Positions 47,201-57,000 of a stretch of DNA of 64,000 nucleotides are shown piece after piece. Location: NCBI RefSeq assembly GCF_900110105.1, contig NZ_FOCL01000005.1, positions 186,001 to 250,000 of the forward strand. Reading direction: 5' to 3'. The notes beneath the pieces were generated by a model. It ran no database searches. It saw only the letters and a program-made list of their open reading frames with translations, and was not told the DNA's origin. Made by a program: the position numbers and the translations under genes. The DNA is from Mucilaginibacter gossypiicola. Its GTDB lineage: Bacteria > Bacteroidota > Bacteroidia > Sphingobacteriales > Sphingobacteriaceae. Numbering within the stretch: position 1 is the stretch's first letter; each line of letters opens with the position of its first letter.

Positions 47201-48354
47201 CAGAAACCGGAGAAAAGTTATTTGAAAAATTTTACCGCGTTCCCAATGACGGGCATACGGCAGACCAAAGCGGATTTGGCATTGGATTATTTTTGGCCAA
47301 AAAATATATGGAGATTCAAAATGGATCACTTTCTTACAGCAGTGTTTTGGGCAAAGGGTCAGTTTTTATTTTAAAACTGCCGGTAAATGATTTATATCCG
47401 GATTGCCCGGATGAAAAAAATGCTTCAAAAACTCAATTGACATTGTTGCAGGAATTAATTGCTGATACATCAGTGCCAAATCATTCCGCAGCTTTTTCCA
47501 GTAAGATGCATGTCAAAGAGATATTAGGTGACATTGTAAGTGAAAAACCGGTTATTCTGCTGATAGACGATGATCGGGAAATGCGGAAATACCTAAGGCA
47601 GTTACTGGTTGATTTGTACACGGTTTATGAAGCTGACAATACCGAAAGCGGCTTTAAAATTGTATTGGAAAATGAACCGGATATTATTGTTTGTGATGTT
47701 ATCATGAAAGGAACAAGTGGTGTGGATTTTTGCTCAAAAATGAAGGAATCGCCCACATTTAGCCATATACCCATCATCCTCCTTACCGGAACATCTTCAC
47801 CTGAAATTAAACTGAAAGGGATAGAATGCGGAGCGGACGACTATATAACCAAACCTTTTGAAAGCGAACTGTTGGTTGCCCGAATTAAAAGTATGTTAAA
47901 AGGGCGGGGAACTTTAAAGGATTACTTTTTTAATGAGATAACCCTGCGCAACCATAGTTTTAAAATTCCGGCCGAGTATAGTGAATTTCTTTCCAGGTGT
48001 ATCAGGATTGTGGAAGATCATCTGGAAGATGATAACTTTTCCATTAAGGTGTTTACCGATGAAATTGGGATGAGCCGTTCGAAATTATTCAGAAAAATAA
48101 AATCTATTTCCGGATTATCCAATACCGAATTTATCCGCTACATCAGGCTTAGAAAGGCCGCTGAACTGATGATTTCTACAGACTTGCAAATTAAAGAAAT
48201 AGCATTTCAGATAGGTTTTCAGGACATTAAGTACTTCAGGGAACAATTTTTCAAACTTTTTGAAATGAACCCTTCCGATTTTGTGCGTGTATACAGGAAG
48301 AATTTCAACAGGAGCTTTAGCCTTAGTAACAGCCTTTTAAATCAAAAAAAATGA
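44260..48354 (+). CDS. Hybrid two-component system regulator (HTCS1)
   Basis: One-protein sensor and activator of PULs, 1364 residues. Signal peptide (to about 23, AMGQ). The periplasmic sensor is built of two beta-propellers with repeated motifs such as DKLGFMWFGTLDGLNRYDG and KNVWIGTDGGGLSVWD, then a Y_Y_Y domain (about 700-770). A transmembrane helix is at about 785-803. The kinase core has His831 (SHELRTPLTLI), the ATPase N box LLSNAIKYTPE and GFGIGLFLAKK. A receiver domain starts at VILLIDDDREM, with Asp1146 (VCDVIM). The C-terminal AraC DNA-binding domain spans about 1255-1350. The ligand is probably an oligosaccharide of the locus. It lies between susC2-susD2 and the GH28-like gene, both with C-run promoters, so it is my first candidate for the factor that binds those sites. 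Confidence 0.95.
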   Translation: MESRKLYVLILVMVFMKLPAMGQSFSFIGIEQGLSNNTVTSIHKDKLGFMWFGTLDGLNRYDGNSFKVFRNKFNDVHSLPNDIINTVTSDRDGNIWAGTPTGVGVLDSRTMKFSRVLIADSLNRRGILASWIYAIKQDMAGNILIGSANFGLSVYSIKTRVASVIPLVISSRQKNYNYTVNAITFLGSGTCIIAVDKIGLCIYNARLNVVIPVSAPVPAISCIRYDNHGRIWLGTRLGLYYYNVSSHEIRKYKFRENELNNCWITDMVTDKNDHLWATTDGFGIADIKTDEVESYTLIKQGNSGSLSSNAVYSIYVDELSRKWIGTLRGGIDVIDKGKNQFKSFVHNQFNSNSLVYDFTFSFCEDKNKNVWIGTDGGGLSVWDRETHTFRNNPFRISNGSTTVNSHISSIIKDDQHRIWLSAYGDGIFRYNESANTLEPVVFEGGRHNAIWKLYADRQHEIWASCLTGLGPLNEKKRLFKFDQNLNRFVSAPFAVPGDVLSITDDQQGGLWLGTFNGVMHVNLKTGSLSEINLKTAVRSLFMDRSGKLWIGTYGRGLFCWDNISGKLTEYNEDVGLCNNKVLNIEEDKSGNIWLSTYNGLSKLIPGSGHIENFYTADGLQSNQFYYNASTKLSDGQLLFGGIKGFSIFAPDSIKQFYDFPAIQITGIRIDNSNTNTQDGFIRDNESIYTTGKIELPYEKAILSIDYVALEYSQPQKIQYAYKLEGRDKNWNFVNGTRSINYSRLGDGNYLLRIKSTNASGIWNTRERTISITVLPPWFRTWWAYMMYLGFAGFSIFGYLYYHRKQTRLEYEVKLTKELNEKKISFFTNISHELRTPLTLIVNPIKDLLQSNGSDTDLIDISSIYRNSRRLLSLVDQLLLFRASESEIPNLQQTWLNLKEVCHEVFLCFNNQVKEKKLQYTFSCDEHILAYADREKLEIVLFNLLSNAIKYTPEYGAVELKVFKNKDLVGMQVSDTGNGIPAETGEKLFEKFYRVPNDGHTADQSGFGIGLFLAKKYMEIQNGSLSYSSVLGKGSVFILKLPVNDLYPDCPDEKNASKTQLTLLQELIADTSVPNHSAAFSSKMHVKEILGDIVSEKPVILLIDDDREMRKYLRQLLVDLYTVYEADNTESGFKIVLENEPDIIVCDVIMKGTSGVDFCSKMKESPTFSHIPIILLTGTSSPEIKLKGIECGADDYITKPFESELLVARIKSMLKGRGTLKDYFFNEITLRNHSFKIPAEYSEFLSRCIRIVEDHLEDDNFSIKVFTDEIGMSRSKLFRKIKSISGLSNTEFIRYIRLRKAAELMISTDLQIKEIAFQIGFQDIKYFREQFFKLFEMNPSDFVRVYRKNFNRSFSLSNSLLNQKK

Positions 48355-48474
48355 TTTATGTGCTTTAGCAAACAAACCTCTCAAAGTAAATAATCGTTTG
48401 ACCTTTCATTCAAATGCCTGCCTCATTTCTCTTTCAATGTATAGTTTTCATTAAATAGTAGCCGATTTATAAAA
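48355..48474. other. Noncoding stretch after HTCS1
   Basis: First part of a gap of about 300 bases between HTCS1 and the GH28-like gene. No terminator hairpin is evident. GTTTGACCT at about 48397 repeats the central part of the composite promoter but has no C-runs beside it. The functional copy E follows at 48475. Confidence 0.35.
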
Positions 48475-48533
48475 ATCCCCCCTGTTGTTGACCCAAGGGA
48501 CACCTCCGTGTCCGTTTTTTTTACCTGATTTTT
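48475..48533 (+). promoter_or_regulatory. Composite promoter, copy E (degenerate), upstream of the GH28-like gene
   Basis: ATCCCCCCT ends at 48483, GTTGACC follows, and the second run is broken (ACACCTCC, the T at 48505, 22 bp on). The -7 position reads TGATTTTT (six of eight positions), 21 bp further. The spacing is conserved while the second half and the -7 box are degenerate. Confidence 0.45.
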
Positions 48534-48656
48534 AAAAACCTTCCGGCAGATCAGAATTAACCGGCTTACAGGATCGTGCTATTAAGGCAGATCTGAACAG
48601 AACCGTGATGACCTGGCGAAGGATGTTTGCTGTAACTATCTAAACAATTATTCCTA

Positions 48657-50141
48657 ATGAAACTTAAGATTTCCCTGTTGTTGTGTATGGTGTCAATTTT
48701 CAACCAACTAAAAGCACAATTAATTACTTATACCGCCCCAACCGGTGCCGGTCTGAATACTGACTATACCGTGAAAGTAAGGCAAAAATCAGGACCCTGG
48801 CAATCGGTACCAGTTTATGCCGCCACTGTTGCAGATGTTGTAAACATGAAAAGCGAATTTAAAAAAACGTCATTTGCGTATTTTGATTTTTCCGGCGAAG
48901 TTGAGGTCGCTGTTACTTACAACAGGGGGCCTATCGAAAATGCAAGGATAAGGCCTGTAGGGTTCGGTATTATCCCAAAACATAATAAAAAAAACCTCAC
49001 ATTTTTACTTAAGGAGCCGAAATACATTTCCGTTGAAGTAAATGGGGATATTTTTCATAACCTGCAACTATTCGGCAATCCGTTAGAAATCACAAAACCC
49101 TCAACTTTAGATACAAACGTAATCTATTTTGGCCCCGGTATACATGTGGCTGGGATAATTAAACCAAAATCAAACCAAACCGTTTATATAGCCGGCGGTG
49201 CAATTGTTCAGGGACAGATCTTAATCAACAAGGTTCAACATGTCCGCGTCACCGGCCGCGGAATACTTACCCAGCTTCCCGTTGCCGGAAACAAAGTTAC
49301 CCAAAGCAGACAAGGCGCGGCAAAGTCCAGAAATGATCAGCTGACTATAAATTATTCAAGCGACATTGAAGTAGAGGGGATTACTGTACTTCCACATAAG
49401 TACAGCATTTGCATGGGCCAGGTTAACAAGGTTAACATAAGCAATTTCAAATCTATTAGCTTTGAGGGAAATGCGGATGGTATAGATGTATTTTGCAGTT
49501 CTAACGTCGCGATCAATAATATTTTTATGAGAAATTCTGATGATTGTATCGCATTGTATGGACATCGGTGGAACTTTTATGGCAATGTGGATAATGTTTC
49601 AGTGAAAAACGCGGTACTCTGGGCAGATATCGCCCATCCGATCCTGGCAGGAACACATGGTGATCCGGAGCATCCGGATACGCTCCGAAAACTTTCATTT
49701 AAAAATATCGATATACTGGAGCAACACGAGCATCAGGTTGATTACCAAGGATGTTTGGCCCTGAACGCAGGGGATAGCAATCTTATAGAGGAGGTGAGCT
49801 TCGAGGATATCCGAATAGAGGATTTCAGGGAGGGGCAGCTTCTTAATTTAAGAGTGATGTTTAACCATAAATATAATACCGCGGCTGGTTTTGGAATACG
49901 GAACGTACTTTTTAAAAATATACGATATAATGGCAGCCATGCTAATTTATCGGTTATCGCCGGTTATAACGAAACCAGGAACATCAGAAATGTTACTTTC
50001 GAAAACCTTTCAATCAACGGTTTGGTAATAGCTGATGACATGGCTGGCAAGCCGGTATATTATAAGACATCTGACATGGGCAGAATTTTTATTAGTGAAC
50101 ACGCAGATAACATCATATTCAAATCCCGCGCGACTAAGTAA
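48657..50141 (+). CDS. GH28-like parallel beta-helix glycosidase with N-terminal beta-sandwich
   Basis: A secreted 494-residue protein (signal peptide ending LKAQ, residue 21). Residues about 22-150 form an N-terminal beta-sandwich, and from about 155 a right-handed parallel beta-helix follows. GH28-type active-site motifs are present: NADG (Asn272, Asp274), SDDC (Asp295, Asp296) and YGHR (His303). GH28 enzymes hydrolyse galacturonide or rhamnogalacturonan bonds. The N-terminal domain is also reminiscent of GH49 dextranases, so the substrate is open. The RIK motif of classical polygalacturonases is not evident. It fits a pectin-like or uronate-rich target. Its own upstream region carries copy E of the composite promoter. 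Confidence 0.78.
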   Translation: MKLKISLLLCMVSIFNQLKAQLITYTAPTGAGLNTDYTVKVRQKSGPWQSVPVYAATVADVVNMKSEFKKTSFAYFDFSGEVEVAVTYNRGPIENARIRPVGFGIIPKHNKKNLTFLLKEPKYISVEVNGDIFHNLQLFGNPLEITKPSTLDTNVIYFGPGIHVAGIIKPKSNQTVYIAGGAIVQGQILINKVQHVRVTGRGILTQLPVAGNKVTQSRQGAAKSRNDQLTINYSSDIEVEGITVLPHKYSICMGQVNKVNISNFKSISFEGNADGIDVFCSSNVAINNIFMRNSDDCIALYGHRWNFYGNVDNVSVKNAVLWADIAHPILAGTHGDPEHPDTLRKLSFKNIDILEQHEHQVDYQGCLALNAGDSNLIEEVSFEDIRIEDFREGQLLNLRVMFNHKYNTAAGFGIRNVLFKNIRYNGSHANLSVIAGYNETRNIRNVTFENLSINGLVIADDMAGKPVYYKTSDMGRIFISEHADNIIFKSRATK

Positions 50142-50421
50142 CAAGCCAGATTTTTCACAAATTAACGATATGGGTATTAGCCTTTACTTGCACTAAAAAC
50201 ATGGTGCCAGGAAAATGTCGTAATTGGTGAAACGTAGTTCTGCGGCCTTTCTTCTTAGAATGAATTCAAAAGCATCGGGCGGGGGGGATTGATATGCGGG
50301 GTTAACTGAAAGATAATTAAGCAATAAGAACGTATTTTATATCAGAATGAGCTCATCCGGCGCTCTGTTTTTTTATTCTTTTGTAGTAACTACTAACACT
50401 TAAAAGAATATCATTTAACGA

Positions 50422-51450
50422 ATGAATTACCAGAATTTTCACCGCATATTTCTTGCTCTTTTTTTGATAGCTGTACTTCATGAAATTGCTCCTGCCCAGC
50501 AATTATCAGTAGCGAAGCATGCTCCAAAACCGTTATACCGGGATCCGGTATATGATGGGGCTGCGGATCCCGCTGTGATATGGAACCGTCGCGAACGGAA
50601 ATGGTTTATGTTTTACACGAACCGTCGCGCTAAGGACACTGCTATAGGCGGGGTTGCCTGGGTGCACGGAACCCGGATCGGAATTGCAGAGTCAGTCGAC
50701 AGGGGGGCCACCTGGACTTACCGGGATACTGCCAACATAGGATATCGCCCCGATTCCGGATATACCTTTTGGGCACCTGAGATTATAAACTTTCGTGGTT
50801 TGTACCATATGTTTCTTACCTACGTTCCAGGCGTGTTTAATGACTGGAACCATCCGAGGCTCATTATTCATTTAACAAGTAAGAATCTGTTAAATTGGAA
50901 ATACGACGCAACGCTCAAATTAGTTAACGATAGGGTGATTGACCCTTGTGTAATCAGGTTACCGGATGGAAAATGGCGTATCTGGTACAACAACGAATCC
51001 GATCATAAATCGATATATTTCGCTGACAGTCCTGATCTTTTTCATTGGACTGCAGTGGGAAAAGCTGTTTCCGATGAACCGGGTGAAGGGCCTAAGGTAT
51101 TTAAATGGAAGTCGAAATACTGGTTGATTACCGATATATGGAAAGGCCTGGCTGTTTATAATTCGGACGACCTGGTTAATTGGGTAAGACAAAAAAACAA
51201 CTTACTCGGCATACCGGGGAAAGGAAAGGATGACGGGGTTATCGGCGGTCATTGTGATGTTGTGGTCAGTGCAAATAACAAAGCCTATTTGTTTTATTTC
51301 ACACATCCGGGTAGAAGGAAAGATCTGGCCCAAAATAGCATATATGAGCGTCAGCGAAGCAGTATACAGGTAACCGAATTATTTGAAAATAACGGCGGGT
51401 TAACGTGTGACAGAAACTCATCACCCCTCATCAACTTAATTGCACGATAG
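50422..51450 (+). CDS. GH43/GH32-superfamily five-bladed beta-propeller glycosidase
   Basis: Secreted 342-residue protein (signal peptide ending APAQ, about 26). The propeller carries three acidic residues in the order expected for this superfamily: Asp49 (DGAADPAVIW), Asp174 (RVIDPCVIRLPDG) and Glu222 (EPGEGPKVFKW). Repeated phrases such as KWFMFYTNRR and KWRIWYNNES mark the blades. It is too divergent to name a family or substrate by eye, and the sequence does not match the GH43 encoded at 21538. It stands alone after a gap of 280 bases and faces the minus-strand GH29-like gene. Confidence 0.75.
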   Translation: MNYQNFHRIFLALFLIAVLHEIAPAQQLSVAKHAPKPLYRDPVYDGAADPAVIWNRRERKWFMFYTNRRAKDTAIGGVAWVHGTRIGIAESVDRGATWTYRDTANIGYRPDSGYTFWAPEIINFRGLYHMFLTYVPGVFNDWNHPRLIIHLTSKNLLNWKYDATLKLVNDRVIDPCVIRLPDGKWRIWYNNESDHKSIYFADSPDLFHWTAVGKAVSDEPGEGPKVFKWKSKYWLITDIWKGLAVYNSDDLVNWVRQKNNLLGIPGKGKDDGVIGGHCDVVVSANNKAYLFYFTHPGRRKDLAQNSIYERQRSSIQVTELFENNGGLTCDRNSSPLINLIAR

Positions 51451-51565
51451 TTGTGTGCTTGAATACAATTGTATTAGTAACGATGATTACCCTATACGTT
51501 ATTAAGCAAATTAATTACATGCATAGGAAAATGGGTGGTGAGGCGTCGAATATTTAATAACTAAT

Positions 51566-51612
51566 GGTTCATATCAGCAGCTTATTTTGTCAGATGTTTG
51601 CTGATATGAACC
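51566..51612. terminator. Long inverted repeat between convergent genes
   Basis: GGTTCATATCAGCA and TGCTGATATGAACC pair perfectly over 14 bp around a 19-base loop. It lies between two converging genes, so a bidirectional terminator is likely, but there is no clear T-run on either side and the loop is long. Confidence 0.5.
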
Positions 51613-51618
51613 TGCACG

Positions 51619-53034
51619 CTACCGGGCATTGGTAACATTAAAAACGGAGATGCTGCACATCATAGCACCTTCGGTGATATCATTGATGACCTTGAACCTT
51701 AAAGCTGTGCCCGTTACATCTGGGAATGATTCGATCCGTTTATGTCCTATTGTCTGTCCTTCGGCAATTTGTTTCCATTGACCATCGATTTTTGCCTCCA
51801 ATGTATATCGGGCAATTTTCTGACCCTTTTGGAGATCTTCCATCATGATGACGTGGTTAAAGGTCTTCGTACCATTGAAGTCGAGTGTCTGTGCCGGCTG
51901 CCGTGAATTAGATTTTGCAACGGGAGCAGAAAAACGTCGTTTTATTTCGTCTCCGGTTGCTTTGGCTGCGGCAATAAGATCTGCAGGGATCAGGCCCGAA
52001 CGATCTGGTGGCATATTAATGATCAGCCCTGAACCTCTTCCTATGGTTTGATAATATACTTTCATGCGCTGCTTGAGTAGCGTTGGTTTACGTGGGCCAT
52101 CCCACATCCAGCCACCGGTGCTGAAACCATTCGTGGTAGGCGCGAGTTGCGGGCGATAATATTTGCCAAGGGGCAACCCTGTGTTAGCATGATCCCACTT
52201 ATAGGTTTTGCTTACGGTGTAAGCAGTACCGTCAATAGTATTAAGCGCGTTCCACAGCGGGTAGCCGGCGTAACCATTTTCGTTCCCAACATGCTCAACA
52301 TCGCGACCCAGTAACAGGCACTTTGGCTGAAGCATATGGGCGTATTTGGTTAGTATTGCATAAAAAGATCTGAACTTGCCGCCGTGGGGAATAGAGTCCA
52401 GTACATCTGAACGTCCGAAATGATCATCCCAAATAAAAGCCAGTGGCCCGTAATTTGTCATTAGCTCCCTCAGCTGTTCCTTTTCTTTTTTGAGGGCGAG
52501 GTCATATGTAGCCTGATCATTAAGTTTGTCGATGTTTCCCGTTGCCCCGCCTTTATAACCGGTATGGACTGCCTCCCAATGTAAATCTATCCACGGCGCG
52601 GTATACAAGCCCACCTTTAAACCATATTTTCTGCACGCATCAACAAATTCTCTGACAATATCGCCTTTCCCGTTCTTGTATGGGCTTGACTTTATACTGT
52701 AATCAGTTGTGCTTGTAGGCCATATGCAAAAACCTTGTTCGTGTCTCGCGGTAAGTACCACATATTTCGCTCCCAGCGCCTTGGCCGCCAGCACCCACTG
52801 CTCAGCATCCAGGTTGGTAGGGTTAAATGCTGAAGCAGGCGTACTGCCCTGAATTGCGCCTTGTGGTGCATAAGTATCAATACTGAAATGAATGAATACT
52901 CCAAGCTCCATGTTTTGGAAAGCCAGCTGTTCAGGAGTGGGGCGGGCTATTCGAATACTCTGGGCCATGCAGCGGCTGTGAAATGTAAAAGTTGTTACTG
53001 CCACTAAGAAAATTCCTATCAATATTTTCCTCAT
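51619..53034 (-). CDS. GH29-like alpha-L-fucosidase with C-terminal discoidin-like domain
   Basis: Secreted protein of about 471 residues. I take the ATG at 53034 (MRKILIG, leader ending CMAQ); an ATG six codons upstream at 53052 is possible. The GH29 barrel shows MELGVFIHFSIDTY, VLTARHEQGFCIWPT and GPLAFIWDDHFG, where one of two adjacent Asp residues is the likely nucleophile. The His-His of the other GH29 (ARHHDG) is ARHEQG here, as in the more divergent branch of the family. Residues about 385-470 resemble an F5/8 (CBM32-like) domain (FNHVIMMEDLQKGQ, GTALRFKVI). It is encoded alone, convergent with the GH43-like gene. Family call good; sugar not certain. Confidence 0.82.
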   Translation of the reverse strand: MRKILIGIFLVAVTTFTFHSRCMAQSIRIARPTPEQLAFQNMELGVFIHFSIDTYAPQGAIQGSTPASAFNPTNLDAEQWVLAAKALGAKYVVLTARHEQGFCIWPTSTTDYSIKSSPYKNGKGDIVREFVDACRKYGLKVGLYTAPWIDLHWEAVHTGYKGGATGNIDKLNDQATYDLALKKEKEQLRELMTNYGPLAFIWDDHFGRSDVLDSIPHGGKFRSFYAILTKYAHMLQPKCLLLGRDVEHVGNENGYAGYPLWNALNTIDGTAYTVSKTYKWDHANTGLPLGKYYRPQLAPTTNGFSTGGWMWDGPRKPTLLKQRMKVYYQTIGRGSGLIINMPPDRSGLIPADLIAAAKATGDEIKRRFSAPVAKSNSRQPAQTLDFNGTKTFNHVIMMEDLQKGQKIARYTLEAKIDGQWKQIAEGQTIGHKRIESFPDVTGTALRFKVINDITEGAMMCSISVFNVTNAR

Positions 53035-54047
53035 AAATAGTCTGAATGCCATAGATGTTATTTTGGTTAATCGGTTTGTCAGAGCCTATGTTAATTAAAT
53101 TTCAGAGAATAAAATTGCCTGGTGTTAGACTTATAATATGATTTAATTTAAATCACTTTCTAAACGCCAATGACTTTTAATCTGCTGGAATATTTGAAAT
53201 TGGTCGATACAAATAAATGTAAAAGCTCCAGGATAATGGCGCTCAAAATGGTATAAATTAAGTTCGAATTGCTTTTTTATTTGTATTAATGTTATTTGCA
53301 TGTTGTTTACTGAAAGGGAGTTTCCCTTGTTAGCCGTTCACAGTGCGAAAGCATTGAAGTAATGAAATTTTATTATAAGGTCTGTAAATAGCGGTAAAAA
53401 CTTTATCTGGCTGTTTGTGCCTCTTGTTGGTCCTAAACACAGCCCGCCAAACCACAACCCTGCTAAAATGACTTAATAGAATGTTAAATGTAGCCATAAC
53501 AATTATATTGTTATATTATTGAATTTATGGACATTTGAATATTGTACCTGAACTAATCAAAAAATTAGTGTTGACGTGAAGATGAGTAAAGTGAATATTG
53601 CTTACTCATAAATTAGTTAGTGAACAGACCAGTTTAAACCAATTCAATTTTATATAGTAATTAAAGCAATAATGACTTTCAGCTTAAAACAGTCTGTTCT
53701 GAAGGTAAATAATGTCAAGTCTATAAAAAAGAAAATTCAGATGGGTTGACACCAACAAAGTTCAACCTATAAAAGCAATTAAATTATTTTTCGCACGGCC
53801 AGAAGGCCAGGTTTTAAGATAATGGTAATTGTTTTTAACGGTTTTTAATTGTTAAAAAAACAATTAAAAACCGTTAAAAGTTGGAGGATTGGTAAAAAAC
53901 CCGGCCTCACTAAAATGTTAAGCATTAAATAAAGTATTTTTTATGATAAGCGACACTTTATTTGAGTCAATTTCCAGGCCTTTTTATACCGGTAACAAAA
54001 AGGGCTGGTACCAGTTGTTTTTAAAAAATAAAACTATCGTTTTAATC
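53035..54047. other. Long noncoding region upstream of HTCS2
   Basis: About one kilobase of very AT-rich DNA between divergent genes, with no reading frame I can support. It contains a small hairpin AAGGGA/TCCCTT at 53314-53328, GGTTGA/TCAACC arms near 53745-53768, and the 21-bp hairpin listed separately. No C-run promoter is present. This is far longer than other gaps in the window. Confidence 0.45.
53833..53879. repeat. Perfect 21-bp inverted repeat with an A5 loop
   Basis: The arms at 53833-53853 and 53859-53879 are exact reverse complements, separated by five A. Each arm contains AACGGTTTTTAATTG or its complement. No T-run follows on either strand, so it is not a standard terminator. It sits about 170 bases before the chosen HTCS2 start. 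It could be a paired operator, an RNA hairpin in the leader, or a remnant of a mobile element. Confidence 0.8.
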
Positions 54048-57000
54048 ATGAACGTTTACAAACTTTTTAGATGTTTTGCAAATGTGGGAATTTATTTGCT
54101 GATTATGGTTTTGGGCACGTCCAAAGCCGGTGCGCAACAGAATTCTTTAAAATTCTCCTATTTAACAGTAGATGAAGGTTTATCTCATACAGATATAAAG
54201 GAGGTAAAACAAGATAAACTGGGTTTCATTTGGATTGCTACACTGTTTGGTTTAGACAGGTATGACGGTCATGAAATCAAAAAGTTTTATAATACCACCG
54301 TATCAAAAAACTACTCTGTAAAGAACAGGATCAGGAGTATGTGCCTGGATGAAAATGATCGTTTGTGGCTGGGGTCTGAAGATGGCATCCAGTTTTTCGA
54401 CCCACGTTCCGAAAAGTATACTAATGTGGATAACGCTGAACGTAATACCGGAAAAAAGACATATACCCGTTTAATAGCATTAAAAGGAGGAATATTAGCT
54501 ACAATAGCAGATAAAAAGTTCAGGATATTTACATCAAAAGGCAATTTGCTGACTGAAGTTTCGGTAATATCTCCGTTTGGGGTGAACTTTTCCGATATGA
54601 TGGCCGATGATCGGGGTAATATCTGGTTGTCCGGTAGTCAGGGATTGTGGATCCTTGACCGCGCTTATAAGTTCAGATACTTGGGTTTTGCCGGCGAAAA
54701 GCAGGCCAGAAATTTGCTGAAGATTTTTCAGAACCGAAACAAGCAGTTAATCATAGTGGATGGTACCAGCGTAATTCTCACCAAGGAAGGTACTGGAATA
54801 TTGCAAAATGGAGCAGGGGCGGGCTTACATCAGCAAAAACGGCGATTAATTCCTGGGTGCTCGACTATTCACGATGTACTGCAGGATAAAAATCTCGATT
54901 ATTGGATTTGTACCGATGGAGGATTGTTCCTGTTGGACAAAAACTTCAATATTAAGCAAACTATAACTTCCCGCAGTTTTGTAAATAGTTTAAATACAAA
55001 TTACCTGGATAAGATATTTATTGACAGGTCAGAATGTTTGTGGGTATGCACCTTTGGGGACGGACTTAACTTTTGTGATTTAAATGCAAAGTTGTTCTAT
55101 ACATTTCAGCGAAACCCGGAAGTGTCCAATACATTATCTGGTAATCATATAAGATCTGTACTTGAGGAGTCTGGACATATTGTTTGGGTGGGTACCAATG
55201 CGAACGGGCTAAACAAGTATGACTATAAGACTAAAATGTTCATCCATTTTAACGCAGATGAAGGTAATGCCAGGCTGAAGAGTAATGAGGTTGATGCTTT
55301 GGAATTGGATAACGACAATAATTTATGGGTTGGAAGTGACCGGGGGATAGACATAATCAATAAACGACGTGATGGCTTATTCAGACCCTCGGGATTTAAA
55401 ACATTTCCAGGCCATTCGCTTGCAAGTCTCTCCAGGGATTGTTTTGGAAATATTTGGTTTGGGAGTTATTATAATGGCTATGGAGTTATTCTGAAGGATA
55501 AAAATCAAAATTATAAGGTCATTTATAAAGGGCCTGGTTCCGGTTACATGGTTAAAGCAGATAAAAACAAGCCCGAGGTGCTTGTTTCAAGTATTGATGG
55601 CCTGCAACGACTTCATATCGACAGCCAGGGAAATGTTATAAGGAAATATCGGTACAGGGTAAATAACAGGTCCAACTCATTAAGTTCAGATTACCTGTTT
55701 CCTGTTCAAAAACAAGGTGACAAGGCTTATTGGATAGGAACGATCGGAGGGGGGCTGGATTATCTTAGGCTTGAAAATAAGGATGCTTATAGTGTAAAAG
55801 TATTTGATGGTAAATATGGCGTATTTAACGATGTTGAAGCAATTGAAATTGATGGGAAAGGAAATGTGTGGATGGGTGGAAACGGGCTTGAACGGTTCGA
55901 TGTGCGAACTAAACAATTAACGAGGTTTGATAAAAATGATGGGCTCCAAAGTAACAGTTTCAAAGTTGGTGCATCATTTAAAGGAGAGGATGGGAGATTG
56001 TATTTCGGAGGGATAAATGGCCTCAATTATTTTTTTCCTGACAGTATCAAGCTGAACGAAATTCCTGCCCGGCCTATCTTTACTGATCTTCTGATAAACA
56101 ATAAAAGCACGCACATTGATCAAAATCTTAATTCGGAAAACAGTTTACCGGTAGCTATTCCCTATGCCCGAAAACTTGTGCTGAATTATCTCCAAAATAA
56201 TTTCGTTATATCGTTCTCTGCCATGCATTATGCTAATTCTGCGAAATGCCGATACAGATATAAATTACTGGGCTTTGATAAAGAGTGGCAATATACCAGC
56301 GGTAAAAATCCCGCCGCAGCATACACAAACCTTGACTACAATAGTTATTCGTTAGTGCTGGAGGCAACCAATAACGATGGTATTTGGAGCAAAAATAAGG
56401 CTTCTCTTGATATCGAAATTATTGCGCCATGGTGGAAATCATCTTTTGCGCGGGGAATATACCTAATACTAATACTTTCCGTATTGATCGGTATTTATAT
56501 TTATCAGGCCAGGTGGTTCAGATTGAAAAAGGAACTTGCCGTTAGGGATGTTGAAGAAAGGAAAAGGGAGGAAATGCATTTACAGCGCGAAGAACTTTAT
56601 CAACAACAACTGCAGTTTTTTACCAATATATCCCACGAGTTCCGTACCCCGCTTACATTGATCCTGGGACCGCTTGAAAATCTGATATTAGAAAACTCCA
56701 ATGCTATTTACAGGCACACATTTCAGATTATGCACCGGAATGCAAAAAGGCTCATTAATCTTATTAACGAGTTAATGAACTTCCGAAAGGTGGCCGACAA
56801 TGCTATAAATCTTCGGGTTACTCCCGTGAAAATAGACGACTTCGTAACCGGATTATATGAAGAGTTTAAAGAATCAGCAGATAACAGTCGTATTGAATTT
56901 TTCTTGAAAATAGTTGATACCAGGTTGGTTTATATAGATAAACAGGTATTGGAGAAAATTTTATTTAATTTATTAAACAACGCGTTTAAGTACACAGCTT

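Noticed and set aside
48553-48572. TTAACCGGCTTACAGG as a third LacI-type operator downstream of promoter E
   Set aside because: Several mismatches and one extra base compared with the two good sites; not distinguishable from chance.
50280-50302. G-run pair (GGGGGGG...GCGGGG) upstream of the GH43-like gene as a seventh composite promoter
   Set aside because: On the reverse strand the two C-runs are only about 9-10 bp apart, there is no TTGACC between them and no TAnnTTTG at the right distance.
53035-53942. Possible small genes in the long gap before HTCS2
   Set aside because: All frames are short and broken by stops, with no leader or domain; base composition is that of noncoding DNA.
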